NCBI GenBank assembly: GCA_031431435.1
Contig: JANPDI010000199.1
Span: 13,597 to 77,596, forward strand
DNA length: 64,000 nucleotides
Direction of reading: 5' to 3'
Origin: UKL13-2 sp031431435
Lineage (GTDB): Bacteria; Pseudomonadota; Gammaproteobacteria; Burkholderiales; Usitatibacteraceae
The position numbers and the translations under genes are program-made. Shown in pieces: positions 51,616 to 59,931 of the stretch; position 1 is the first letter of the stretch; each line of letters opens with the position of its first letter. Below the pieces are notes generated by a model. That model did no database searches. It saw nothing but the letters and a program-made list of their open reading frames with translations, and had not been told where the DNA came from.

Positions 51616-53400
51616 TTATTGACCTTTGGCCAATCCTTCGCGGCGTGGGTCGGCGCCGCCCTGCCAGCCACCGGGCACGCGCAGCACACCGTGCAGCCCG
51701 CCGGGGATATCGCCGATGCGCACCTCGTGTCCCAATGCCCGCAGTTCGGGCGCGATTTTTTCCGCCGCCGTATTTTTCTCGATATCGGTCGGGCCATTAC
51801 GGCTGCCCACGTTGGGGAGCGAAATGGCGGCCTGCATGTCGAGCTTCCAGTCGATCACACCGACAATTGTTTTGGCCACCTGATTGATGATGGTTGAACC
51901 AAGTGCCGAGCCGATGGCCATTTTTATACCGCCATCCTTATCAAACACGAGTACCGGCGACATCGCGCTGCGCGGCCGTTTGCCCGGTTGCACCGCGTTG
52001 GCCATCGGTACACCGTCCGCATCAGTCGGGTTCATTGAAAAATCGGTGAGCTGGTTGTTCAAAAAAAAGCCATCAACAAAAATCTGGCTGCCGAACGACG
52101 CGTCAACCGAGGTGGTCATGCTGGCGGCGTTGCCAAATTTGTCCACAATCGAAATATGACTGGTGCCGGTGTCGGTCAAAGTGGTGTCGGATGCCAATGC
52201 GACTTTCATTTTTGCCGGTGTGCCCGGGGCCACACGACCAAGGGTTTTGTCAGCGCGGATCAAGGCGCTGCGTTCACGTATGTAGGCGGGGCTGATGAGT
52301 GTAGCCACCGGCACCTCGGCAAACCGATCATCCGCGGCAAATTTTTCGCGGTCGGCGTAGGCGAGTCGGCCGGCTTCCGCAAACAGATGCACCGCTTCGG
52401 CGCTGTTTGGTTTTAATGCGCCGATTTCAAATCGTTCGAGTGCACCCAGCAATTGCACCACCGCCACGCCGCCACTCGATGGCATCGGCATGCCGCACAC
52501 ACGATACAAGCGATACAAACCACAAACCGGTTCGCTGATGCGTGCGCGATAGCCGGCCAAATCGGTCAATGCCAAATTGCCGGGCCGGGTGTGGCTCCCC
52601 ACCGCGGCAACAATATTGGTGGCGATTTCACCCGTGTAAAACGCATCCGCGCCGTCTTTTGCAATGCGTTTGAACACATTGGCCAGGGCGATATTTTTCA
52701 CCAACGTCCCGACCGGCTTGACGTTACTGTCGGCATCAAAAAATAACGCCTTGGTGGCCGGGTCGGCACGCAAAATCTGACTGCCACCTGCTTGTTGAAC
52801 GGTGCGCGCAGATAACGGATAACCATTTTCAGCCAGTCGAATCGCCGGCTGAAACAATGCCGCCCAAGGCAACTTGCCGTGGGCGGCGTGTGCCGCTTCG
52901 AGTGCGCGCAGCACACCCGGCACCCCGACCGAGCGGCCACTGCGGACGGCATCGGCATAACGCATCGGCTTGCCGTCATCACCCAGAAAAAGCTGCGGCG
53001 TTGCCGCCATCGGTGCGGTTTCGCGTCCGTCGTAGGCGAGCGTGGATTTTTTGGCCGCATCGAAGTGCAGCAAGAATGCGCCACCGCCAATGCCGGACGA
53101 TTGTGGTTCAACCAGATTCAATACCAGCTGTACGGCGATGGTGGCGTCGATTGCGCTGCCGCCACGCGCGAGGATTTCCAGTCCGGCTTCGGTGGCGAGT
53201 GGATGCGCGGCGGCAACCATGTGGTGTTTGGCGGTGGCGGTTGGTTTTGCGGTTTGTCCCGAGGCGGGCTCGGGGAGGTCTTGGGTGGGCTGGGCGAGAA
53301 CGGTGACGGAAAAAAACAGGGAGCCGCAGATGAACGCAGATAAACGCCGATGAAACCAAGCACTGGTGTGTTGAAGCAAATGCCAATTATCGGCGGACAT
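51616..53400 (-). CDS. ggt: Gamma-glutamyltransferase
   Basis: 594 residues from ATG 53400; an upstream in-frame ATG at 53469 lies beyond the repeat and looks less likely. The proenzyme cleaves itself before the Thr of DTGTSHISIVDKFGNAASMTTS, the nucleophile of the small subunit. Other conserved parts are MVAAAHPLATEAGLEILARGGSAIDATIA, PQSSGIGGGAFLLH, YDGRETAP and MPSSGGVAV. It hydrolyses glutathione and gamma-glutamyl compounds in the periplasm. The signal peptide (HRRLSAFICGSLFFSVTVLAQ) is encoded by an interspersed repeat, see 53323-53354. Confidence 0.93.
   Translation of the reverse strand: MSADNWHLLQHTSAWFHRRLSAFICGSLFFSVTVLAQPTQDLPEPASGQTAKPTATAKHHMVAAAHPLATEAGLEILARGGSAIDATIAVQLVLNLVEPQSSGIGGGAFLLHFDAAKKSTLAYDGRETAPMAATPQLFLGDDGKPMRYADAVRSGRSVGVPGVLRALEAAHAAHGKLPWAALFQPAIRLAENGYPLSARTVQQAGGSQILRADPATKALFFDADSNVKPVGTLVKNIALANVFKRIAKDGADAFYTGEIATNIVAAVGSHTRPGNLALTDLAGYRARISEPVCGLYRLYRVCGMPMPSSGGVAVVQLLGALERFEIGALKPNSAEAVHLFAEAGRLAYADREKFAADDRFAEVPVATLISPAYIRERSALIRADKTLGRVAPGTPAKMKVALASDTTLTDTGTSHISIVDKFGNAASMTTSVDASFGSQIFVDGFFLNNQLTDFSMNPTDADGVPMANAVQPGKRPRSAMSPVLVFDKDGGIKMAIGSALGSTIINQVAKTIVGVIDWKLDMQAAISLPNVGSRNGPTDIEKNTAAEKIAPELRALGHEVRIGDIPGGLHGVLRVPGGWQGGADPRREGLAKGQ
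53323..53354. repeat. Interspersed repeat, left inverted copy (inside ggt signal peptide)
   Basis: GCCGCAGATGAACGCAGATAAACGCCGATGAA, read on the minus strand, encodes FHRRLSAFICG of the gamma-glutamyltransferase signal peptide. It matches the inverted copy at 53465-53496 at 29 of 32 positions. Sequences of this ATCTGCGTTTATCTGCGG type are widespread dispersed repeats in bacteria. Confidence 0.75.
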
Positions 53401-53422
53401 CTTCAGGCAAAAATGCCGCAAA
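53391..53422. repeat. Hairpin repeat, copy C
   Basis: CGGCGGACATCTTCAGGCAAAAATGCCGCAAAC shares the TTCAGGCAAAA core with copies A and B and contains GGCA-AAAA-TGCC. It overlaps the ggt start codon and is bracketed by the inverted repeats at 53323 and 53465. Confidence 0.55.
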
Positions 53423-53464
53423 CACCTGATAGATAAAGGCGGGATGGCAATTTTATTTGCGCTG

Positions 53465-53496
53465 TTCATCTGCGTTTATCAGCGTTTATCTGCGGC
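53465..53496. repeat. Interspersed repeat, right inverted copy
   Basis: TTCATCTGCGTTTATCAGCGTTTATCTGCGGC is the inverted partner of 53323-53354, differing at three positions. It sits between the end of the succinate-semialdehyde dehydrogenase gene and the start of ggt. Confidence 0.75.
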
Positions 53497-53507
53497 AAAT
53501 AAAAAAA

Positions 53508-54995
53508 TCAAACACTCAGACACAAATATTTGATCTCGACGTAATCCTCGATGCCGTATTTCGAGCCTTCACGGCCCAGCCCGGATTGTTTGACGCCGCC
53601 AAACGGCGCCACCTCGTTGGAGAAAATGCCGGTGTTGATGCCGACCATGCCGGTTTCGAGCGCCTCCGCGATTTTGAATACCCGCGAGACATCGCGGGCA
53701 AAGAAATACGCCGCCAGGCCGAACTCGGTATCGTTGGCGAGACGCACAACCTCATCGTCGCTGGTGAATTTGATCAGCGGTGCCACCGGCCCAAAGGTTT
53801 CAACACACGACACCTTGGCGCCGACCGGCACATTGGTTAGCAGGGTCGGTGTATAAAACCGCCCGCCCAGTGGGTGCATTTTTCCGCCGGCCAGAATGGT
53901 CGCGCCATGTGCAACCGCGTCCGCAACGTGTTCGGCAACTTTTGCGACGGCTTGTGCATCAATCAATGGCCCGACGTTGTTGCCTTCTCCGGTACCGACG
54001 CCGACCTTAAGAGTGGCCATTCTCGACTGCACTTTTTCGGCAAACGCATCGTACACACCAGCCTGCACATAAATACGATTGGCGCTGACGCAGGTCTGGC
54101 CGGCGTTGCGGAATTTGCATAGCATCAGGCCGTCCGCGGCGGCTTCAAGATCGGCGTCATCAAACACAATAAACGGTGCATTGCCACCGAGTTCGAGCGA
54201 CAATTTTTTGATGGTCGGGGCGCATTGGCGCATCAAGGTGCGGCCGACCTCGGTTGAGCCAGTGAACGACAATTTGCGAACAATCGGATTGGCGCATAAC
54301 TCGCCGCCAATCGCCGGTGCCGCATCGGCGTCACCGGTCACCACGCTGAACACGCCGTTTGGAATGCCGGCGCGTTCGGCTAACACTGCCAGCGCCAGTG
54401 CCGACAACGGTGTTTGTTCGGCGGGCTTGAGCACCATGGTGCAGCCGGCCGCCAACGCCGGGGCGACCTTGCGGGTGATCATGGCATTCGGGAAATTCCA
54501 TGGCGTGATGGCGGCGGTGACACCGATCGCTTGTTTGAGCACCATCAATCGCTTATCCGGCAGCGTCGCCGGAATCACATCGCCGTAAACGCGTTTGCCT
54601 TCTTCGGCGAACCATTCGATAAACGAGGCGCCATAGGTAATCTCGCCTTTGGCTTCGGCCAGCGGCTTGCCTTGTTCGGCGGTCAGAATTTGCGCTAAAT
54701 CATCGGCATTGGCAATGATGAGATCAAACCATTTGCGCAAAATTGCCGCACGTGCTTTTGGCGTCAGTGCGCGCCATGCGGGCAGCGCCTTGTTGGCGGC
54801 CTCGATGGCGCGGCGCGTCTCGGCGGCACCACAGTTGGTCACTTCGGCAATGATGGTGCCGTCAGCCGGGTTGTCGACCACAAATGTTGTGGCAGCGTCG
54901 GCGTTTACCCACGCGCCATCGATATAACTTTGTGATTTCAGCAGTCCCGTATCCTTCAGGACAATGGTTGCAGCGAGTGATTTGGGGGCGTTCAT
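53508..54995 (-). CDS. gabD: Succinate-semialdehyde dehydrogenase (NAD(P)+)
   Basis: 495 residues from ATG 54995 with AGGAAA upstream. It is an aldehyde dehydrogenase of the GabD class: ITPWNFPNAMITRKVAPALAAGCTMVLKPAEQTPLSALAL (nucleotide binding), SFTGSTEVGRTLMRQCAPTIKKLSLELGGNAPFIVFDDAD with the general-base Glu, the catalytic Cys in FRNAGQTCVSANRIYVQ and the C-terminal PFGGVKQSGLGREGSKYGIEDYVEIKYLCL. It oxidises succinate semialdehyde to succinate in GABA breakdown. A GABA transaminase gene is not adjacent. Confidence 0.94.
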   Translation of the reverse strand: MNAPKSLAATIVLKDTGLLKSQSYIDGAWVNADAATTFVVDNPADGTIIAEVTNCGAAETRRAIEAANKALPAWRALTPKARAAILRKWFDLIIANADDLAQILTAEQGKPLAEAKGEITYGASFIEWFAEEGKRVYGDVIPATLPDKRLMVLKQAIGVTAAITPWNFPNAMITRKVAPALAAGCTMVLKPAEQTPLSALALAVLAERAGIPNGVFSVVTGDADAAPAIGGELCANPIVRKLSFTGSTEVGRTLMRQCAPTIKKLSLELGGNAPFIVFDDADLEAAADGLMLCKFRNAGQTCVSANRIYVQAGVYDAFAEKVQSRMATLKVGVGTGEGNNVGPLIDAQAVAKVAEHVADAVAHGATILAGGKMHPLGGRFYTPTLLTNVPVGAKVSCVETFGPVAPLIKFTSDDEVVRLANDTEFGLAAYFFARDVSRVFKIAEALETGMVGINTGIFSNEVAPFGGVKQSGLGREGSKYGIEDYVEIKYLCLSV

Positions 54996-55005
54996 GGCGG
55001 ATTTC

Positions 55006-56847
55006 CTATGGTGTGGTGGCATTTTGCAGCCACGCGTTGCGTCTGGCTTTGGCCTCGGCGGGCGAATCACTCAGGGTTAATACACAGGTTTGATTGGCTT
55101 GCGCCTGCAGCGTGATATTGGTCATTATCTGCTCATCGCGCCGAAACGCGACGGCGGCAATGGTGGTGCCGACGTCGTAGGTCTTGATGCGTCGATCAAG
55201 GTTGGCGGCATTCACCCTGAGGCCATCGAGCGCAACAATGGTGTCGCCGGCCGACAATCCGGCCGCCAACGCCGCACCACCGGTAAACACCTGCGCCAGT
55301 TTGGCGTCGCCGTTGGCGTCGGCGGTGATTTTTGCGCCGATTGACGCGACCGGTGCGGACGCGGGTGCGGCACTCACGGCGGACCGCCACGACAGGGTGA
55401 CGGCTACCGTGGCAAACAAACTTTCCAATGCAATATCGGCGGTACCGTAGACGGCTTCGGCAAAAAACGCCGTCAGATCCGCGCCCGCCATCTCGCCGGC
55501 GATTTTTTCAATTTCACCTTCCGGCACGCCGAGGCCGGCTTTTGCAAATCGATTCCACAAGGCGCGCATGACGTCATCCAGCGATCTGGCATTGTTGGAT
55601 TGCTGGCGGATGGTCAGGTCAAGCGCCAAACCGATGATCGCGCCTTTTTGGTAATAGCTGACAATGCTGTTGACCGCGTTTTCATCCTGGCGGTAATACT
55701 TGGTCCACGCGTCAAATGATGACTCCGCGACGCTTTGCCTGGTGCGTCCCGCCTGTGACAATACGCGGCCGATGTTGTCGGCATCAATCTCCAGATATTC
55801 CAGCGGCGTGATGATGCCCGCACGCACCAGCATCAGGTCGTCGTAATAATCGGTGATGCCCTCAAAGAACCACAACAGGCGGGTGTAGTTTTCACGTTCA
55901 AAATCGTACGGCACAAACGCCGCCGGCAAAATGCGTTTGACATTCCACGTGTGGAAATATTCGTGTGACGCTAACGACAATAATTTGCGGTAGGCGGCCG
56001 ATGGTTTGGAAATCGATGGCTCTGCCGCCGATACGGGGTTTGGGCTCGACAACACCGGCAAATCGTCGCGACTCACCAGCAACGCCGTCGACGCGCGATG
56101 CTCGAGCCCGCCAAAACCATCACCAACCACCATGATCAAAAACCAGTATTCGGACATCGGTGCCGTGCCGGTCTCAGGCTCAAACAACCTGATCTGCGCT
56201 TCACAAAACTTTTTGAAGTCGGCACACAGGCGCGGCATGTCGGCGCGATGCCGGCCGGTGATGGCGATATGGTGGGTCACACCGCAGGCGTCGAAGGTGG
56301 CGTGGGTAAACAGCCCCATCTCGACTGGATGGTCGATCAGTTCATCGTAATTAGCCGCCGTAAAAAAACCAAAGTCCTTAACTGACGTGCCGTTTGAGGC
56401 TTTTTTGGCTGAAAGCGCGCTTGCTATCTGCCATTTGGCAAATTGGGCCCCGATCGGGCGCTTGATTTCGATTTCACACGGCGCATCACGAAAGCCCGCC
56501 GGCAGCAAAAACATGCTGGTGCCGTTGTAGAAGCCGTGTGTGTCATCGAGGTGGGCGGCACGCACTGATAAATCCCACGCATAGACTTCGTAAGTGACCG
56601 TCAATGGGCCGGCGCAAGGTGCGCATTGCCAGGTGCTTTTGTCGATCTTTTGCCACGCCACGGGTTTGCCATTTGCCGACGCCGCAAACGAAATAATGTG
56701 TCTTGAAAATTCCCGCACCATGTAGCTGCCAGGAATCCAAACGGGCAACATAAAGCACTGCCCATCCGCCGCTGGCGAATCAACGGTGACCGTGACTTCA
56801 AAAATGTGCGCGGCAGGGTGCTTCGGCAGGATGGAAAAACGGATCAA
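55006..56847 (-). CDS. M61-family metallopeptidase with PDZ domain
   Basis: 613 residues. The N-terminal beta domain (IRFSILPKHPAAHIFEVTVTVDSP) leads to a thermolysin-like catalytic domain with zinc motif SHEYFHTWNVKRI, a downstream Glu ligand in FFEGITDYYDDLMLVRAG, and the GLEHRASTAL block typical of the family. A PDZ domain at about 510-590 (AALAAGLSAGDTIVALDGLRVNA) ends the protein. No signal peptide is visible, so it is probably cytoplasmic. M61 enzymes such as glycyl aminopeptidase remove N-terminal residues. It is followed by gabD 11 bases downstream, so the two may form an operon. Confidence 0.92.
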   Translation of the reverse strand: MIRFSILPKHPAAHIFEVTVTVDSPAADGQCFMLPVWIPGSYMVREFSRHIISFAASANGKPVAWQKIDKSTWQCAPCAGPLTVTYEVYAWDLSVRAAHLDDTHGFYNGTSMFLLPAGFRDAPCEIEIKRPIGAQFAKWQIASALSAKKASNGTSVKDFGFFTAANYDELIDHPVEMGLFTHATFDACGVTHHIAITGRHRADMPRLCADFKKFCEAQIRLFEPETGTAPMSEYWFLIMVVGDGFGGLEHRASTALLVSRDDLPVLSSPNPVSAAEPSISKPSAAYRKLLSLASHEYFHTWNVKRILPAAFVPYDFERENYTRLLWFFEGITDYYDDLMLVRAGIITPLEYLEIDADNIGRVLSQAGRTRQSVAESSFDAWTKYYRQDENAVNSIVSYYQKGAIIGLALDLTIRQQSNNARSLDDVMRALWNRFAKAGLGVPEGEIEKIAGEMAGADLTAFFAEAVYGTADIALESLFATVAVTLSWRSAVSAAPASAPVASIGAKITADANGDAKLAQVFTGGAALAAGLSAGDTIVALDGLRVNAANLDRRIKTYDVGTTIAAVAFRRDEQIMTNITLQAQANQTCVLTLSDSPAEAKARRNAWLQNATTP

Positions 56848-56977
56848 GATAGGCTCGTCATCGGACGCGTATTCGGGCTAAAACACGGGGCAAACCAAGA
56901 GTTTACGGTAGCATGGGAAAATGATGAAATAAATTGCACAAAATCGTCACAAATCTCCTTCCCCTTCAGACCATTTA

Positions 56978-58594
56978 ATGAAAACACCCACATTTTTGCT
57001 TACCAACCGTCTTGCCATGTTGTCGACGGCATTGTTGTCAATGGCATTGCTGCTGGCCACGCCGGTTTCAGCCAAAACGCTGCGTTGGTCGAGCGCCGGC
57101 GATATGCAAACGGCCGACCCGCATTCACAAAACGCCGGGGTCAACAACAACATCAACGGGCAGATCTACGAAAGCCTGGTTGAACGTGGCAAAAAAATGG
57201 AAATCGTGCCGCGGCTGGCGACCGGCTGGCGCCAGCCGAACTCGACCACGTGGGTGTTTGATATTCGCAAAAACGTCAAGTTTCACGATGGCAAACTGCT
57301 GACCGCTGATGACGTCGTCTGGTCGATCCTGCGCTTGCAGCAACCGACCTCAAACTTTCGGGTGTATGCCAATGCCATCGGCAAACCACGCAAGATAGAT
57401 GCATACACTGTCGAGTTGGTGACCGAGGTGCCCAACCCGGTCACACTCGAAATGCTGGTGAACTTGTTCATCATGAGCAAAGACTGGGCAATCGCCAACA
57501 AGGTCGAGCGTGTGCAGGATTACAAGGCGCGCGAAGAAACCTTTGCCGCGCGTAATGCCAACGGCACCGGGCCATTCATGCTGGTTTCTCGCGCGCCGGA
57601 AATCAAAACCGTGCTGAAGAAAAATCCTAACTGGTGGGGCATTGCCGCAAAAAAATTCGAGGGCAACGTCACGGAGGTGATTTACACACCGATCAGTTCC
57701 GAGGCGACGCGCATGTCGGCACTTGTTTCCGGCGAGCTCGATTTTGTGCTCGATCCGGCCGTACAGAATCTTGATCAGTTCAAACGCAACAAACAACTCA
57801 GGGTCATTGAAGGAATCGAAAACCGTGTCATCTTTTTTGGTATGGACCAGTCGCGCACCGAATTGCTCTACAGCAACATCAAAGGCAAAAATCCGCTCAA
57901 GGATAAACGTGTGCGTCAGGCCATGTATCAGGCGATCGACATTGAGGCCATCAAACGTACTGCCATGCGCGGCCTGTCAATTCCAACGGGGTTGATTCAT
58001 CCCAACCCGGTCGCTGCGGGCCTGCCTGCCGAGCTGACCAAGCGCCTGCCGTTTGATGTTGGCGCCGCCAACAAACTCATGGCGGAAGCCGGCTACGCGA
58101 GTGGCTTTGACATCACCCTCGATTGCCCCAACGGCCGTTATCTCGCCGACGAGCGAATATGTGTCTCGGTGGCCGGCATGCTCGCCAAGATCAACATTCG
58201 TGTGCGCGTAAATGCGATGCCGGTATCGACTTATTTCGCCAAGGTGCAAAAACTCGATACCAGTTTTTATATGCTCGGCTGGGGCGGCTCAACCTTTGAA
58301 CCGATCTTCACGTTGCAGCCGGTGCTGCACACCCGTAACGACAAAGGGGATGGTGATTACAACTGGGGTCAGGTGTCCGACAAAAAATTCGACGCGCTGG
58401 TGCAGCAAATCAAAGGTGAACTCGATCCCAAGAAACGGATGGCGATGATTGTTGACGCGTTCAAAATCCAAAACGAAAACATTTACCAGTTGCCGATGCA
58501 CCTCCAAATTATTCCGTGGGCCATGCGCGCGAACATGAGTGCGGTGCATCGGGCGGATAACTGGTTGGAAGTACCGTGGGTCGTGATTAAGTGA
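56978..58594 (+). CDS. Peptide/solute-binding protein, family 5 (orphan copy)
   Basis: 538 residues. A signal peptide (NRLAMLSTALLSMALLLATPVSAKT) is followed by LRWSSAGDMQTADPHSQNAGVNNNINGQIYESLVERG, NVKFHDGKLLTADDVVWS, NANGTGPFMLVSRAPEI and DKRVRQAMYQAIDIEAIK. It has no permease or ATPase genes beside it, so it probably serves the importer at 40.0-44.0 kb. Its end is followed directly by the tandem repeat at 58594-58787. It lies divergent from the M61 gene with 130 bp between. Confidence 0.94.
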   Translation: MKTPTFLLTNRLAMLSTALLSMALLLATPVSAKTLRWSSAGDMQTADPHSQNAGVNNNINGQIYESLVERGKKMEIVPRLATGWRQPNSTTWVFDIRKNVKFHDGKLLTADDVVWSILRLQQPTSNFRVYANAIGKPRKIDAYTVELVTEVPNPVTLEMLVNLFIMSKDWAIANKVERVQDYKAREETFAARNANGTGPFMLVSRAPEIKTVLKKNPNWWGIAAKKFEGNVTEVIYTPISSEATRMSALVSGELDFVLDPAVQNLDQFKRNKQLRVIEGIENRVIFFGMDQSRTELLYSNIKGKNPLKDKRVRQAMYQAIDIEAIKRTAMRGLSIPTGLIHPNPVAAGLPAELTKRLPFDVGAANKLMAEAGYASGFDITLDCPNGRYLADERICVSVAGMLAKINIRVRVNAMPVSTYFAKVQKLDTSFYMLGWGGSTFEPIFTLQPVLHTRNDKGDGDYNWGQVSDKKFDALVQQIKGELDPKKRMAMIVDAFKIQNENIYQLPMHLQIIPWAMRANMSAVHRADNWLEVPWVVIK

Positions 58595-58787
58595 CAAATC
58601 TGTCCAAGAGCCAGCGCGGTACGCGCGCAGCGATTGGAGACAGATTTGTCATCCCCGCGCAGGCGGGGATCCAAGTTGCGATCGTTGTCCAAGAGCCAGC
58701 GCGGTACGCGCGCAGCGATTGGAGACAGATTTGTCATCCCCGCGAACAACCACAAGGGTTGCGCCGGGCGGGGATCCAAGTTGCGAT
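58594..58787. repeat. Tandem duplicated intergenic repeat, two units
   Basis: A 58-base block (58602-58659) recurs at 58687-58744, each followed by GCGGGGATCCAAGTTGCGAT (58663-58682 and 58768-58787). Inside each unit is a CATCCCCGCG / GCGGGGAT dyad. ACAAATCTGTC (58594-58604) is inverted as GACAGATTTGT (58639-58649). The second unit has an extra insert (AACAACCACAAGGGTTGCGCC). This is a REP-like repeat that starts right at the stop of the binding-protein gene. Confidence 0.85.
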
Positions 58788-58977
58788 TTGCCGCCCAATT
58801 AGGTGAGTATTGTGGGGCGTGACGTAAAACTTGATTCTGTTGTAACGGTATATAAATACCACGTCTTTCCCGAAGGGCTTGATTTCCAAATGTTCTATTT
58901 TTTTTCAAACAAGTTGTGCGTCAGCCCAAAAAATTATGGAGACTCGGGTTGTTCCTACAAATTAAGTTAGACCTTGC
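58788..58977. other. AT-rich intergenic segment before the cassette
   Basis: 190 bp, noticeably richer in A/T than the surroundings (TGTTCTATTTTTTTTCAAAC). No gene, integrase or attI structure was recognised. It ends in the core site GTTAGAC at 58966-58972. Confidence 0.4.
58966..58972 (+). other. Integron-type core site GTTAGAC (left boundary of cassette)
   Basis: GTTAGAC followed by CTTGCA matches the downstream site GTTAGAC-CTCGCA at 59397-59403 in 12 of 13 bases. It would mark the left junction of the cassette, with the crossover between G and TT. No upstream partner arm (a complete attC) was seen here. Confidence 0.6.
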
Positions 58978-59397
58978 ATGCGCACACTAGGTTGGCTTTG
59001 CGCACTCCTCTTAAATGCGGCATTGGCATGTGTCGCAATCTTGTACGTGTTTGAGCCGGAGCCTTCGGTGAGTGAACGTGCATTCGCTGGCGCCGCTGCC
59101 ACCGTTTTTGCTTTCATTGTCATCTTGCTTCTCCTTGCTCGATTCGGACCATTGCCACGTTGGGCACCAAATGCAATGCGCTTGGTTTGTGCTGGTGTTC
59201 CCATCGTTTTCATTCTCGGCTCACTTGATCTCGGCATTATTTCTGGGTTGGAAATAATCTCCGTAGTTTTCGCTTCGGCTTTTGCATGGGGTACCTGGTA
59301 TGCATTTAGTCTCTATTCAAAGGCCTAACACGTCGTTGAAGTTCGCTCCCTTCGGTCGCGGGACGCCGCAAAAGCGCTGCACCCTTTAGCGTATTCG
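58967..59397 (+). mobile_element. Integron gene cassette
   Basis: 431 bp from the first to the second GTTAGAC core. It holds a single gene filling nearly the whole cassette with little 5' untranslated sequence and an attC at its end, the standard compact cassette layout. No integron integrase lies in the window, so it is an isolated cassette or part of an integrase-less cluster. Confidence 0.65.
58978..59328 (+). CDS. Four-helix membrane protein encoded on integron cassette
   Basis: 116 residues, four hydrophobic helices (TLGWLCALLLNAALACVAILYV, AFAGAAATVFAFIVILLLLARFG, LVCAGVPIVFILGSLDLGII, EIISVVFASAFAWGTWYAF). ATG 58978 has no ribosome site and lies six bases from the core site, as expected when the integron promoter drives it. 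The stop TAA is the TAA of the attC right-hand arm GCCTAAC. No family was recognised; cassette membrane proteins like this are usually unknown. Confidence 0.75.
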   Translation: MRTLGWLCALLLNAALACVAILYVFEPEPSVSERAFAGAAATVFAFIVILLLLARFGPLPRWAPNAMRLVCAGVPIVFILGSLDLGIISGLEIISVVFASAFAWGTWYAFSLYSKA

Positions 59398-59403
59398 TTA
59401 GAC
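59323..59403 (+). other. attC recombination site (59-base element)
   Basis: 81 bp beginning with the R'' arm GCCTAAC and ending with the R' core GTTAGAC, which are near-complementary. The inner arms (CGTCGTTGAAG and TTTAGCGTATTC) are partly complementary, and the centre has a CGCTCCC-TTCG-GTCGCGGGACG hairpin, the usual variable region. The stop codon of the preceding gene is within the first arm. Confidence 0.8.
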
Positions 59404-59457
59404 CTCGCAATTGCGAGCCGCAATCCGCCTACTGCCTAGAACAAACAAGGAGCAAAT

Positions 59458-59847
59458 ATGCTTGAAGGATCATGTCATTGCGGATCGACGCGCTGGGAGT
59501 TGGATGCACTACCGGCGTCAGCGACAGCTTGCAATTGCACCGCCTGTCGTCGGTACGGTGTGCTTTGGGCCTACGGATACGAAGGCGAGAACATTAGGGT
59601 CAAAGGTCAAACGACCGCATACGTCCGTGGCGATTCACTCAGCTTCAATTTCTGCCCTAAATGCGGTGGCGTCACGCACTGGCGGTCACTGAAGCCAAAC
59701 AAAGAAGGACGTACGCGAATCGCCGTAAACCTCCGCATGACCGAGCCTGATCCGATCGCTCACGTGCCCATAGACCACTTTGATGGCCTGGACAAGTGGG
59801 AAGACTTACCGTCGGACGGAAAATGCGTCAAGGATCTTTGGTTTTAG
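59458..59847 (+). CDS. GFA-family (glutathione-dependent formaldehyde-activating type) protein
   Basis: 129 residues with AAGGAG upstream of the ATG. The zinc-binding cysteines of the Mss4-like fold are all visible: GSCHCGSTRWE, CNCTACRRYG and FCPKCGGVTHWRS. The family takes its name from the S-hydroxymethylglutathione-forming enzyme; most members have no proven activity. The gene starts 55 bases after the GTTAGAC core at 59397, so it looks like the gene of a second cassette, but no attC was found after its stop. GFA proteins are frequent cassette cargo. Confidence 0.9.
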   Translation: MLEGSCHCGSTRWELDALPASATACNCTACRRYGVLWAYGYEGENIRVKGQTTAYVRGDSLSFNFCPKCGGVTHWRSLKPNKEGRTRIAVNLRMTEPDPIAHVPIDHFDGLDKWEDLPSDGKCVKDLWF

Positions 59848-59931
59848 CATCGTGCCAACTGCACGTGCGCACAAAATTGCGCGCTCGACGCCGACCCCGG
59901 TGACTAACACCCTAGGCTTCCAGGCCCGCGT

